Positions 18,012-26,700 of a stretch of DNA of 64,000 nt are shown here, piece after piece. The notes beneath the pieces were generated by a model, which was given only the letters and a program-made list of their open reading frames with translations, had not been told where the DNA came from and made no database searches. Numbering within the stretch: the first letter of the stretch is position 1; each line of letters opens with the position of its first letter. The stretch is from Calothrix anomala FACHB-343 (GTDB taxonomy: Bacteria > Cyanobacteriota > Cyanobacteriia > Cyanobacteriales > Nostocaceae), in NCBI RefSeq assembly GCF_014696435.1, contig NZ_JACJQG010000023.1, forward strand, positions 51,373-115,372. Reading direction: 5' to 3'. The position numbers and the translations under genes are program-made.

Positions 18012-18229
18012 CTACCTCACGCCTTTGCAATCTGCTGTAAGTTTTGTCTTTCTAAATACTTGCCTTGATGCGGTAAGTGCTAAATTAGCTTTGATATAAT
18101 GGTGTTCTTGTCGTAAATAAATTCTATCGTTTAAAAAAATAAAATATTAGAACTGGCGAACAATTAAATGTCCGTCGGTAGTAGTCTATGACAATATGCA
18201 AATTAGCAATATAGGGGTTTTGAAAAGTT
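18012..18229. other. Leader region of the HEAT-repeat gene
   Basis: About 220 bases without a gene between the small element and the GTG start. I see no GTA-N8-TAC NtcA box and no convincing terminator here. Confidence 0.4.
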
Positions 18230-19528
18230 GTGAATAACATCAACCAGCTTTTGATGCAGGCGCAGTTAGCACGTGATGCAGCTGATTGGTCATCGTTGAT
18301 TCTATATTTACAACAGTTGACTTTAAAAGCCAACTCTAAAAATCCAGAAATTGAGCAAAATCGCGAGCAATGGCTGGAATTAGCAATGGCGATTTTAGAA
18401 CAGGGAGATTTTCAGCAACGTTGGGAGATTACCAAAGTTTTTACTCAGTTGGGAAATATTGCGATCGCGCCATTAATTGCCATCTTAGAAGATGAAGATG
18501 CAGAAGAAGAAGTACGCTGGTATGCGGCGCGAATTTTAGGTGAGTTTCAGCAACCGGATACCATTGCTTCTTTGGTGCAATTGTTGAAAACCAGCGATAA
18601 TCAAGAACTCAAGTTAATGACCGCTACTGCTTTGGGTCAAATGGATACTTTAGCAATTGCGGAAATTACTGAATTATTAGCTGAGGAAAGTACCAGACTG
18701 TTAGCAGTGCGATCGCTTGCTTACATCCGCCGTAAAGAAACCATTGCACCTCTGTTAACTGTTGTGGAAGACACCCAACCTACAGTCAGGTTAGCAGCCA
18801 TTGAAGCCCTCAGCAGCTTTCACGATGAACGCATCCCGCCAGTATTATTAAAAGCTTTGGATGATTTCTCTACTTCCGTGAGACTCGCCGCAGTGCAAGG
18901 TTTAGCTTCTCGCGCTGATTTATGTCAAACATTAGATTTAGTGACTCAGCTGCAACCTAAACTCCATGACTTAAGCGAAGATGTAGCTTGTGCAGCAGCC
19001 ATAGCTTTATCGCGGATGGGTAGTGACAAAGCTGCTGATTGCTTATTTCCAGTGCTACTATCACCCTACTCATCGCTGAAGCTGCAATTAGAAATTATTC
19101 GCGCCTTAAGTTGGTTAGAAACTGCGACAGGGTTAAAGTATCTGCAACAAGCATTTGTACAAATAAAATCAGAAAGATTGTGGCAAGAAATTGTCACAGT
19201 TTTAGGGAGAGTGCAAAAACCACAATTAACTGCACTAGCCACAGAAATTTTACTAGAAATCCTGCAATCTCAGCATCCAGCTAAAGAAATTGCCCATATT
19301 AAAAGTGCGATCGCGCTGGCTTTAGGACAGTTAGGTAATATCCAAGCGATTGAACCCTTAATTTTACTTTTAGCCGATTCCGAACCAGCCGTGAGACTTC
19401 ATGCGATCGCGGCTTTGAAAAATCTCGCACCAGAAAGCGCCCATCAACAATTACAGCAGCTAGCGAATAATACTGCGATCGCATCCGATTTACAAACAGG
19501 AGTAGCGATCGCTTTAGCTGAATGGTAA
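18230..19528 (+). CDS. nirB: HEAT-repeat protein, probable NirB of the nitrate regulon
   Basis: A 432-residue all-helical protein made of HEAT/PBS-lyase-like repeats, for example VRWYAARILGEF, LLAVRSLAYI, VRLAAIEALSSF and VRLHAIAALKNL, with no catalytic motif. The start is GTG at 18230. It lies between the nirA region and ntcB, the position of nirB (all0605) in PCC 7120, a gene reported there to affect nitrite reductase level and nirA operon expression. The assignment rests on position plus my memory and is not certain. It is unrelated to enterobacterial NADH-nitrite reductase NirB. Confidence 0.75.
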   Translation: MNNINQLLMQAQLARDAADWSSLILYLQQLTLKANSKNPEIEQNREQWLELAMAILEQGDFQQRWEITKVFTQLGNIAIAPLIAILEDEDAEEEVRWYAARILGEFQQPDTIASLVQLLKTSDNQELKLMTATALGQMDTLAIAEITELLAEESTRLLAVRSLAYIRRKETIAPLLTVVEDTQPTVRLAAIEALSSFHDERIPPVLLKALDDFSTSVRLAAVQGLASRADLCQTLDLVTQLQPKLHDLSEDVACAAAIALSRMGSDKAADCLFPVLLSPYSSLKLQLEIIRALSWLETATGLKYLQQAFVQIKSERLWQEIVTVLGRVQKPQLTALATEILLEILQSQHPAKEIAHIKSAIALALGQLGNIQAIEPLILLLADSEPAVRLHAIAALKNLAPESAHQQLQQLANNTAIASDLQTGVAIALAEW

Positions 19529-19666
19529 GTAATACCATTTCTCTAAATTCAGGCTACAAATAATTCTCCCCCTGCTGCCTATGGGTAGCGATATTTTGGA
19601 GAATTGGTATAAGTCGTGGATGACTGGAGAAAAATTTACATTAAAATATTGCAAAGCTCACCACTT

Positions 19667-19708
19667 GTAACAAACTGTACCAAATTGAGGTAAAAAAACC
19701 GTTAAGTT
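19667..19708 (+). promoter_or_regulatory. NtcA-activated promoter of ntcB
   Basis: GTA-N8-TAC at 19667-19680 is followed after exactly 22 bases by TAAGTT (19703-19708), a TAN3T -10 box. The predicted start is near 19715, about 30 bases before the ntcB ATG. This makes ntcB part of the NtcA regulon. Confidence 0.8.
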
Positions 19709-19744
19709 AATGGAAGCCATAAATGTAATTCAGGCTACAAAAAA

Positions 19745-20692
19745 ATGCGACTAGAGCAGTTGCAAGCTTTTATAGCGATCGCGGACACCGGCAGCTTTCA
19801 ACAAGCAGCACGTAAATGTGGGGTAACCCAATCGACCATCAGCCGCCAAATCCAGGCATTAGAAGCCGATTTGGGCATAGAACTGTTTCATCGCAGCACT
19901 CACGCCAAGTTAACCTTGGGAGGTGAACGATTACTTCCTCGCGTGCGCAAAATTTGTCAAGAATGGCAAGTTGCAACTGAGGAGTTAACAGATTTAATTG
20001 CAGGGAAGCAGCCAGAATTGTGCATTGCAGCAATTCACTCCCTGTGCGCCTCCTATTTACCACCAGTGTTGCAGCAATTTTGCCGCGACTATCCAGATGT
20101 GCAATTGCGCGTCACCTCCTTAGGTAGCGATCGCGCTTTAAAAGTCCTCAAAGACGGCTTGGTAGATTTAGCAATTGTGATGAACAATCGCTTTTTAACC
20201 ACAGGGCGAGAAATGGTGGTAGAAGTACTCTATGAAGAACCGATAGAAGTTCTTACCTCAGCAAAACATCCATTAGCCCAATATGAATGTATTCCTTGGT
20301 CAGAATTAGTGCGTTATCCCCAAGTAGTCTTTAAAGATGGTTATGGGATGCAACGCTTAATTCAAGATAGATTTGAGCGACTAGAAGCGACATTGCAAGC
20401 GGCTTTAGAAGTCAACACTCTAGATGCTTTCCGGGGAGTAGTGCGTCAAGGCGAACTCATAGCTTTGCTACCCCATTCTGCATTAATGGAAGCCCAACTT
20501 GACCCGACGTTAGCCGTCCGCCCCTTAGCCAGTAATAATAATGGTACTGTACCCGATACTTCTAGTTTGACCCGTCGGGTAGTCATGGTAACAACTGGCG
20601 ATCGCTTGCAAATTCCTCCAATCAAACACTTTTGGCAACTAGTACGCGACAATATCCCACCACAAATTAATCAACAGCGATCGGCTTCTTAA
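19745..20692 (+). CDS. ntcB: LysR-family nitrate assimilation regulator NtcB
   Basis: A 315-residue LysR-type activator. Residues 1-60 form the winged HTH (FIAIADTGSFQQAARKCGVTQ, STISRQIQALEADLG), and about 90-300 form the substrate-binding-like effector domain. In cyanobacteria NtcB works with NtcA to raise nirA operon expression when nitrate or nitrite is present. The identity is supported by location beside nirA/nirB and cnaT. The gene is preceded by a clean NtcA promoter. Confidence 0.92.
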   Translation: MRLEQLQAFIAIADTGSFQQAARKCGVTQSTISRQIQALEADLGIELFHRSTHAKLTLGGERLLPRVRKICQEWQVATEELTDLIAGKQPELCIAAIHSLCASYLPPVLQQFCRDYPDVQLRVTSLGSDRALKVLKDGLVDLAIVMNNRFLTTGREMVVEVLYEEPIEVLTSAKHPLAQYECIPWSELVRYPQVVFKDGYGMQRLIQDRFERLEATLQAALEVNTLDAFRGVVRQGELIALLPHSALMEAQLDPTLAVRPLASNNNGTVPDTSSLTRRVVMVTTGDRLQIPPIKHFWQLVRDNIPPQINQQRSAS

Positions 20693-20746
20693 AGCTATCA
20701 TCAGTCAAATGTCCCAAATCAAGAGTCCGAAGTCTCAGTACTATTG

Positions 20747-20798
20747 ACTAATGACCACTGACCATTGACCATTGACTATTGACCATTGACTGTTGACT
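20747..20798. repeat. GACCATT/GACTATT tandem repeat before cnaT
   Basis: Seven or so degenerate copies of a heptamer (GACCATT, GACTATT, GACTGTT) that end four bases before the cnaT start codon, so they occupy the ribosome binding region. No Shine-Dalgarno is visible. Confidence 0.85.
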
Positions 20799-20801
20799 CC
20801 T

Positions 20802-21875
20802 ATGAGCAATCTATTTAGGCAATTTCTACAGAAGGTTGGTAGCGGAAATCATACAGGAGAGAATCTAACTCGCACTGAAGCTGCAACAGCTACTAAGATG
20901 ATATTGCTAGGTGAAGCGACCCCAGCCCAAATTGGGGCGTTTCTCATTGCTCACCGCATCAAACGTCCTACAGCAGACGAGTTAGCGGGAATGTTAGATG
21001 CTTACAACGAACTAGGGCCAAAACTTCAACCCATCGCTACTGAGAAACCAGTCATCGTTTTTGGTATTCCTTATGATGGCAGAACCCGCACGGCACCTAT
21101 TAGCCCAATTACGGCTTTATTATTAGCTACTGTGGGTCAACCAGTGGTGATGCATGGAGGCGATCGCTTACCGACAAAATACGGTTTACCCTTAGCAGAA
21201 ATTTGGCAGGGTTTAGGAGTCAATTGGACAAGCTTGTCACTAGAAAAAACCCAGCAGGTATTTGCAGAAACTGGCATTGGCTTTGTTTATACGCCTCAGC
21301 ATTTTCCCTTAATTAACAGTCTTTGGGAATACCGCGACCAACTAGGCAAACGTCCGCCTTTTGCCACAATGGAGCTAATTTGGTGTCCTTACGCCGGGGA
21401 TGTACATATAATTCCAGGGTTTGTCCATCCGCCAACAGAAGCCTTATTTCAATCCACGCTTGGGTTGCACAACATCACAAAATATACATTGGTTAAAGGA
21501 TTGGAAGGTAGCTGCGACTTACCACGCGATCGCACAGCGATTATTGGCTTATCATCCCCAACAGGAGAAATAGAAAGACTACACCTCGCGCCCCGTGATT
21601 ATGATATCCCAGCGAAAAACGTCCCCCTGGGCACAACCGAAGAACTGCTGACGGAAATGCAAGCGGTTTTAGCAGGTACAGCCACAGAATTAATGGAAAC
21701 CGCCTTATGGAATGGTGGATTTTATCTATGGCGTAGTGGTATTTCTCCCGATATGCGATCGGGTATAGCCACAGCCAAAGAATTATTTATGAGTGGCGTA
21801 GTAGCAGACAAACTCAAACAACTCAGTCAATTGTCCAGAGTCAGTTGTCAGTTGTCAGTTGTCAATGGGCAATAG
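20802..21875 (+). CDS. cnaT: CnaT, anthranilate phosphoribosyltransferase-like regulator of nitrate genes
   Basis: A 357-residue protein of the TrpD (glycosyl transferase family 3) fold: an N-terminal helical domain (NLTRTEAATATKMILLGEAT) and a catalytic-type domain with YDGRTRTAPISPITALLLAT and VVMHGGDR. TrpD's usual KHGN-type phosphoribosyl signatures are altered, consistent with a regulatory rather than tryptophan role. In PCC 7120 the orthologous all0601 (cnaT) is needed for nirA operon expression by an unknown mechanism. I start at ATG 20802 rather than a TTG nine bases earlier. The last ~15 residues (LSRVSCQLSVVNGQ) are encoded by short tandem repeats. Confidence 0.85.
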   Translation: MSNLFRQFLQKVGSGNHTGENLTRTEAATATKMILLGEATPAQIGAFLIAHRIKRPTADELAGMLDAYNELGPKLQPIATEKPVIVFGIPYDGRTRTAPISPITALLLATVGQPVVMHGGDRLPTKYGLPLAEIWQGLGVNWTSLSLEKTQQVFAETGIGFVYTPQHFPLINSLWEYRDQLGKRPPFATMELIWCPYAGDVHIIPGFVHPPTEALFQSTLGLHNITKYTLVKGLEGSCDLPRDRTAIIGLSSPTGEIERLHLAPRDYDIPAKNVPLGTTEELLTEMQAVLAGTATELMETALWNGGFYLWRSGISPDMRSGIATAKELFMSGVVADKLKQLSQLSRVSCQLSVVNGQ

Positions 21876-21959
21876 TCAGAGACGCGATGAATCGCGTCTG
21901 TACAATTGATCAGTTGTCAGTTGTTTTCCTGATTGCTTCATCTTCCAATGCCCAATGCC

Positions 21960-22856
21960 CTAAAGCGATAAAACCATCCCTTCACGGGCTAATAATGCTT
22001 TGGGGAATACAGACTTAACTTCAGATTGCACGCTGTCGAGAAAATCATCGTCATCATCTGGATGATAATGTGAGATGACTAAGCTTTTGACTGTGGCATG
22101 ATGCGCTAAATCTACAGCAGTTTGCCATTGCAAATCTGCTAAATCGTGATTGTGTGCTGTCGGCGGATTATAAGTACCGTTAGCAATTAATAAATCTACC
22201 CCTGTAATTAGCTGTAAAATCCGTTCTTGCTCGATTTCATCAGGATTTTTGGGCAAATCTGTGATGTAGGCAACGCTCAAATTCTGCCAGCTGATACGAT
22301 AGCCAAGCGATCGCTGATGTTGATTAATTAATGCCGTATAAATCGTTACATCATCTAAGCTAACCTTGCTCCCTGAAGTGAGATTGTGGAAATGCAATTG
22401 TGATTGCATCACCTGTAAAGGATAGGGGAAGTGCGGCTGAAGCATTTGATCGTACAGACATTGCTTAATCGAAGCGCTATTAGAAGCGGCTGTACCGTAA
22501 ATGTGGAAGTTATTTTTGGCGATAAATGCAGGGGCAAAAAAGGGAAAGCCTTGAATGCGATTTAATTGGGAGTTAGTAAAAAATATATGCGCTTCAATTG
22601 GCTGTTCCCTTTGCTGCCAAGTTTTACCCAGTACTCTTAAGCCAGTACCCCCATCAAAAATCAATTCTTTTCCGGCTACGCGCATTTCTACACAAGCAGT
22701 ATTTCCACCGTAGCGATTGGTGTTATTTCCTGGGGTAGCAATCAAACCTCTCACACCCCAGAATTGCACCAAAAATTCTGTGGCGGGATGACTGAGGGGG
22801 GTAGCTTCCGTCTCAGTTAAGTAGCTCTGGGAACCTGACAGTTCAAAATTTGACAT
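21960..22856 (-). CDS. Metallo-beta-lactamase-fold protein lacking the metal-binding motif
   Basis: A 298-residue protein with the overall fold of phosphodiesterase-like MBL proteins (WGVRGLIATPGNNTNRYGGNT, FDGGTGLRVLG). Where active members have the T-H-x-H-x-D-H motif, this one reads TNSQLNR at residues 94-100, so the two first His, the Asp and the last His are replaced by Asn95, Gln97, Asn99 and Arg100. Its late segment keeps VISHYHPDDDDDFLD. It is probably a pseudoenzyme. The ATG lies 12 bases after panD, so the two are likely co-transcribed. Confidence 0.75.
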   Translation of the reverse strand: MSNFELSGSQSYLTETEATPLSHPATEFLVQFWGVRGLIATPGNNTNRYGGNTACVEMRVAGKELIFDGGTGLRVLGKTWQQREQPIEAHIFFTNSQLNRIQGFPFFAPAFIAKNNFHIYGTAASNSASIKQCLYDQMLQPHFPYPLQVMQSQLHFHNLTSGSKVSLDDVTIYTALINQHQRSLGYRISWQNLSVAYITDLPKNPDEIEQERILQLITGVDLLIANGTYNPPTAHNHDLADLQWQTAVDLAHHATVKSLVISHYHPDDDDDFLDSVQSEVKSVFPKALLAREGMVLSL

Positions 22857-22868
22857 TGTCCTCGCATT

Positions 22869-23252
22869 TTAGACCTTACTGAGCAGGTCATCGTAGTGCC
22901 GTACTTCCAACAGTTGGTTTTTTTCGTCTACAATGACAACCGTAGGCGAGTAATTTTGTAACTCTTCCGGAGTAAACTGCCCGTAGGCCATTATAATCAG
23001 GCGATCGCCTATTATGCCTAGACGTGCAGCTGCCCCATTTAGCTCAATTACTCCTGAGTAAGCTGGCGCAGGTATGGCATAGGTAACAAAGCGCTCGCCA
23101 TTCGCCTTATTAACTACCTGTACCTGTTCGTAAGGTAATATACCCGCTTTTTGCAACAGAATGTTATCTATACTAATACTTCCCACATAGTTAACATTTG
23201 CCCCTGTCAGGGTACAGTTATGAATTTTTGCCGAAAGGAGAGTTCGCTGCAT
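22869..23252 (-). CDS. panD: Aspartate 1-decarboxylase proenzyme
   Basis: A 127-residue pyruvoyl enzyme that makes beta-alanine for pantothenate and CoA. I start at the ATG at 23252 ([19 protein letters not shown]), the normal family start, rather than 15 codons upstream. The self-cleavage site is visible as Tyr22-Val-Gly24-Ser25, where Ser25 becomes the pyruvoyl group. Lys9 and Tyr58-like residues are in place by alignment from memory. Length matches the family. It leads a two-gene operon with the MBL-fold protein. Confidence 0.94.
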   Translation of the reverse strand: MQRTLLSAKIHNCTLTGANVNYVGSISIDNILLQKAGILPYEQVQVVNKANGERFVTYAIPAPAYSGVIELNGAAARLGIIGDRLIIMAYGQFTPEELQNYSPTVVIVDEKNQLLEVRHYDDLLSKV

Positions 23253-23582
23253 TTGATTTGGGTTTATGTAGCAATTTTTGCGTTCTGCAAATAGCAAAAG
23301 TTGTTATTATTGATGATTGCTTGACTCTGGTGATGTTCAAGAGTCATTGGTCATTGGTCATTTGTCATTGGTCATTTGTCATTAGTTATTCATTGGTTTG
23401 TTCTGTGCTTCTTCTTTTGTTTTAGGGATGGCGACATATAGCTTTTAGCTCATTAATTAGCAAAGCGACTCAGGATTACTCGTTCTAGCAAATTAGTAAT
23501 GGGTAATGAATCAATCGTCAACAATGCAAAAGTTAGTTTATGAATTACTGACAACTGAAATATTACCCATTACTTTAACCGA
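23253..23582. other. Intergenic gap between panD and ppa
   Basis: No gene. It contains a GTCATTGGTCATTT tandem run at about 23343-23390 and otherwise unremarkable AT-rich DNA. Confidence 0.5.
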
Positions 23583-24095
23583 TTAGGCTTGAGCAGCTTT
23601 GATACACTTTTCTACTAATGCTGTTACTTGCTCAACATCTTGCCATCCGAGAATTTCAGTTACTTTCTTTTCCAGATTTTTATAACTACGGAAAAATTCA
23701 GCAATTTCATCCAAACGGTGCGATGGTATGTCTTTTAATGATTTTACTTGAGCGTAGCGTGGGTCTTTGTCAGGAACGCAAAGGATTTTTTCATCGCGAT
23801 CGCCGCCATCAATCATTTCTAACAAACCAATTGGTCGTGCAGCAATTATACAGCCAGGAAAGGTTGGTTCATCGACAATGACCATACCATCTAGAGGATC
23901 GCCGTCATCAGCTAAAGTATTGGGTACAAAGCCATAGTCATAAGGATATTGTACCGAAGAATACAGGACTCGGTCTAGGGCAAAAGCCTGAAGATCTTTA
24001 TCGTATTCGTATTTATTTTTGCTCCCACCGGGAATTTCAATGAGAACATTCAGCAAACCGGGTTTTGGTTGGGGTGGTATTAGGGATAAATCCAC
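23583..24095 (-). CDS. ppa: Inorganic pyrophosphatase
   Basis: A 170-residue family I soluble pyrophosphatase that hydrolyses PPi in the cytoplasm. The metal-binding signature [10 protein letters not shown] and the active-site segments [13 protein letters not shown] and DKDPRY are intact. I start at GTG 24095 ([13 protein letters not shown]), which matches the family N-terminus and has a good Shine-Dalgarno (GAGAGGA) just upstream. An ATG 13 codons further up would add residues unlike the family. Confidence 0.95.
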   Translation of the reverse strand: MDLSLIPPQPKPGLLNVLIEIPGGSKNKYEYDKDLQAFALDRVLYSSVQYPYDYGFVPNTLADDGDPLDGMVIVDEPTFPGCIIAARPIGLLEMIDGGDRDEKILCVPDKDPRYAQVKSLKDIPSHRLDEIAEFFRSYKNLEKKVTEILGWQDVEQVTALVEKCIKAAQA

Positions 24096-24584
24096 AACAA
24101 GGTTCCTCTCATAACAGGTAGATTTTGGGTGCAATTATTTAGGCTCCCCGTGTAGAATTTTATGGCCAAGATGGACAAATCTTAAAGAATTCTTTCGATT
24201 GGCGCTCAACAGTCATTTGTTAGAGACGCGATAACCCTTGTCTGTACAACAGTCAACAGTCAACAGTCAATCGTCGAGAATTCTTAACCAATGACTAATG
24301 ACAAATGACCAATGACAAAAAAGCGGCGATCGCTAAATTATCGCCGCTTTTTTTGTTTATTTGTCCCATTGACTGTGATTAATGGGATTTTTGGGTTTTT
24401 AACAACCTGGAGTTGCGCCAGTGTTAACTAGATAACTAGCCACAATCTGAAACAGCATCGGAGTTATGCTTAACACCATCAAAGGAAATTTATTTCATTC
24501 TCTTTGGTGCTGAGTACGTGCTGATGTTTTAGTATTAATGACTCTGCAATGCTTGTTTTGTGAATATTTTTTTGTTGAGATTGT
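24096..24584. other. Gap with a strong hairpin terminator
   Basis: No gene seen. It holds short GACAAATGACC repeats and the terminator at 24317-24353. The stretch 24395-24560 shows weak inverted pieces but no recognisable tRNA or riboswitch. Confidence 0.4.
24317..24353. terminator. Bidirectional rho-independent terminator
   Basis: A perfect 14-bp stem (24317-24330 with 24340-24353) with a GC-rich core GCGGCGAT and A/T flanks, so both strands give stem plus T run. It sits upstream of ppa and downstream of the small minus-strand membrane-protein gene, which it could terminate. Confidence 0.85.
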
Positions 24585-24770
24585 TTAATCGTCCATTCGT
24601 GGCAAGCTATAAGTCAGAGATGGCTGATTATAGGGTAAATTTGTGGAAGAATAGTGGGCAATGACAAAAACTGGTAATGTCAAAGTTAAAAGAGCGATCG
24701 CAGTTCCCACAATGTCTGCCAACCTATGGGAATATGTATCGGTATTGGCAGACTGGCTATTTGAATTCAT
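24585..24770 (-). CDS. Small single-span membrane protein
   Basis: A 61-residue protein: polar N-terminus (NSNSQSANTDTYSHRLAD), one hydrophobic helix (about residues 19-41, VGTAIALLTLTLPVFVIAHY) and a short polar tail. The ATG lacks an obvious Shine-Dalgarno. It looks like one of the small conserved single-span proteins of Nostocales, but I cannot name it or give a function. A terminator lies downstream. Confidence 0.55.
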   Translation of the reverse strand: MNSNSQSANTDTYSHRLADIVGTAIALLTLTLPVFVIAHYSSTNLPYNQPSLTYSLPRMDD

Positions 24771-25655
24771 ACAAAAAAATTGAAATTCACCAAATCACTT
24801 CAAGTTATGCTCTCTTGACGAGAGTATTACTACTATTCTAACTAATTTTTAGCTGCGAACCCTGAATTAATACAGAATCTTAACCACTTTGGTAACTAGC
24901 ATAAATTCTGTTTATTGGCTGGAAAATTGAATACATTGTTCGCTACAAACATTTTCCCCATTCAGGCGTTCATTAATATTAATTAATACTTGCGCTAGGG
25001 AGGAATTGTTGAATATTTCATGATTGGTAATAATGCACTATAAATTACAGTTATTGCTGCTGATTTTTTCCAGAATTGAAACCTGATTGCATCAGTATAA
25101 CATCTCTAAAACCCTTGTCTAAGGTAGTTCTAAGGATAATTGCTGAATTTGTGCTACTTCACACCAATACAGCAAAAGTACCGATTATGGCTTGATTTCA
25201 CGCACAATTCAACAGTGGTTATACGTAAATCAATTTTCGTTTTCCTTCTCGCTGTTGAGGTAGGTTTTTGCTCTATGAATTGACACCGGATAAATACAGA
25301 TATATCTATCTTAGTTAGAGGTATTAATTCAGTTATTGCACTCACAACCATTGAAACTTTAGGTTCTCAATCGAAAATATTACTTTTGTTATTTTGTAAA
25401 TCTATATATAGGTAGATTTATCAATTAATTAGCTGTATGTATAGAAAATTTTGCTGAATATCGTCTTAAAGATATAGAACAACAATTACAACCAATTTCG
25501 GCAGATAAAAAACTTTACATAAATAATTCTATAACAAAATTCTCAATGAGAAAACCGCCGCAAAACGAGGGCGGTTTAGTTAAGCAATCGGAGGGTAGAT
25601 ATAGATTACTCTTGAACAACTGAAGATTTTTGTAGTCAAGATTGCATAATTGCAA
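24771..25655. other. Long AT-rich gap
   Basis: Nearly 900 bases without a supported gene. A 65-codon frame at 25154-25351 (minus) has no family features. A stop-bounded frame around 25437-25616 (plus) reads NFAEYRLKDIEQQLQPI but lacks a start codon and may be a gene relic. A GC-rich hairpin, AAACCGCC..GGGCGGTTT, at 25554-25578 is a plausible terminator for the DUF362 gene on the minus strand. Confidence 0.4.
25554..25578 (-). terminator. Possible terminator of the DUF362 gene
   Basis: Arms AAACCGCC and GGGCGGTTT pair around a short loop about 80 bases beyond the stop codon. On the minus strand it is followed by TCTCATTG, only weakly T-rich. Confidence 0.5.
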
Positions 25656-26627
25656 CTACCGTCTACCGTAGGCTGTCATTGGTTCTTTAATAAACCGAAT
25701 ATATAGATGTCTAAAGGTGGATTTAATCACGCGCGGCATGGCAAAATCGATGGGGATTAACTTATCTGGTAGTTTCCAATCTTCTACTTTGAGTAAATCA
25801 GGTTCTAGATGAGGAAAATCAATCTCAGCCAATTCGGGACATAAGCCTAATCTTTGGGAAGCGGCGACGGTAGGAACTTGAGAGGGTGGTACATTGAGAA
25901 TTTCCACCATTGCTCGATCTAGGGCAAAAACATTGGTGGCAGCTGCTAAAATTCCCAAGGGATGAGGTTCTCCATTACTAGGGCCATTGCCATCATGACC
26001 GATAATGCCATCTAAAATGGTTAAGTTGGGGTTAATAGCCTTAGCTGTTTCTACCAACATTTCGCCAAAGCGGTTAGCGTCTTTACCAGCTTCCATGTGC
26101 CACCAAGCTTTCATTTTCCCAGGAACGCAGCCAAAAAGGTTTTTTACCCCTAAAGTTAAGGTTAACTGGGCATGGGATTTGACTTTGGGTAAATTAATCA
26201 CCACATCCGCCGCTATTGCTTCTTTGGATAACAATAAATGGTTGAAATTTTCGCTGACAGTTTCGTAGCGCTGTCCGTGAAATTCTACAATTGGCAGGTT
26301 GAGTTCTTCTAAAATTGGTTCATAGCCATTAGCGATCGCTACACCCTTAGCACTACCAAAAGCGGGACTATCGCCTAAAAATGGCTTACCGCCTGCTTCT
26401 ATGACCATCTGGGCAACTGCATAAACCAGTTCGGGGCGTGTGGTACAATCTTTACCTGGACGCGCCCCAGTGAGGAGATTAGGCTTGAGCAAAACGCGAT
26501 CGCCTTTTTTCACAAAAGCCGCCATTCCCCCTAAAGGTTCCAGCAGCGTTGTTAACGATTCACGTAGAGACTCGCGTTCGTAAGAAGTAGCACGAATTAA
26601 ACTGACCGATGGTTTTTGGGTCTGCAT
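25656..26627 (-). CDS. DUF362 domain protein
   Basis: A 323-residue soluble protein of the DUF362 family: KKGDRVLLKPNLL, a TTRPELVYAVAQMV segment, GDSPAFGSAKGV and VINLPKVKSHAQLTLTLGVKNLFG. Some DUF362 proteins carry an added ferredoxin domain; this one has none. The substrate and reaction are unknown. It lies 73 bases downstream of aspA on the same strand and may be co-transcribed with it. Confidence 0.82.
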   Translation of the reverse strand: MQTQKPSVSLIRATSYERESLRESLTTLLEPLGGMAAFVKKGDRVLLKPNLLTGARPGKDCTTRPELVYAVAQMVIEAGGKPFLGDSPAFGSAKGVAIANGYEPILEELNLPIVEFHGQRYETVSENFNHLLLSKEAIAADVVINLPKVKSHAQLTLTLGVKNLFGCVPGKMKAWWHMEAGKDANRFGEMLVETAKAINPNLTILDGIIGHDGNGPSNGEPHPLGILAAATNVFALDRAMVEILNVPPSQVPTVAASQRLGLCPELAEIDFPHLEPDLLKVEDWKLPDKLIPIDFAMPRVIKSTFRHLYIRFIKEPMTAYGRR

Positions 26628-26700
26628 GGATAATAAATTCAGATTAGTAAAGATAACAGAAAGAAGAAATTCTTCTTTCTTGTATCTTCCTATTATCTTT

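Noticed and set aside
24395-24510. Possible structured RNA after the terminator
   Set aside because: Weak inverted pieces only; no tRNA arms, T-loop or known riboswitch core.
25154-25351. 65-codon minus-strand frame
   Set aside because: No ribosome binding site, odd composition, lies in an AT-rich gap with no sign of conservation.
25437-25616. Open plus-strand frame reading NFAEYRLKDIEQQLQPI
   Set aside because: No start codon in frame. It may be a relic, but I cannot match it to a family.
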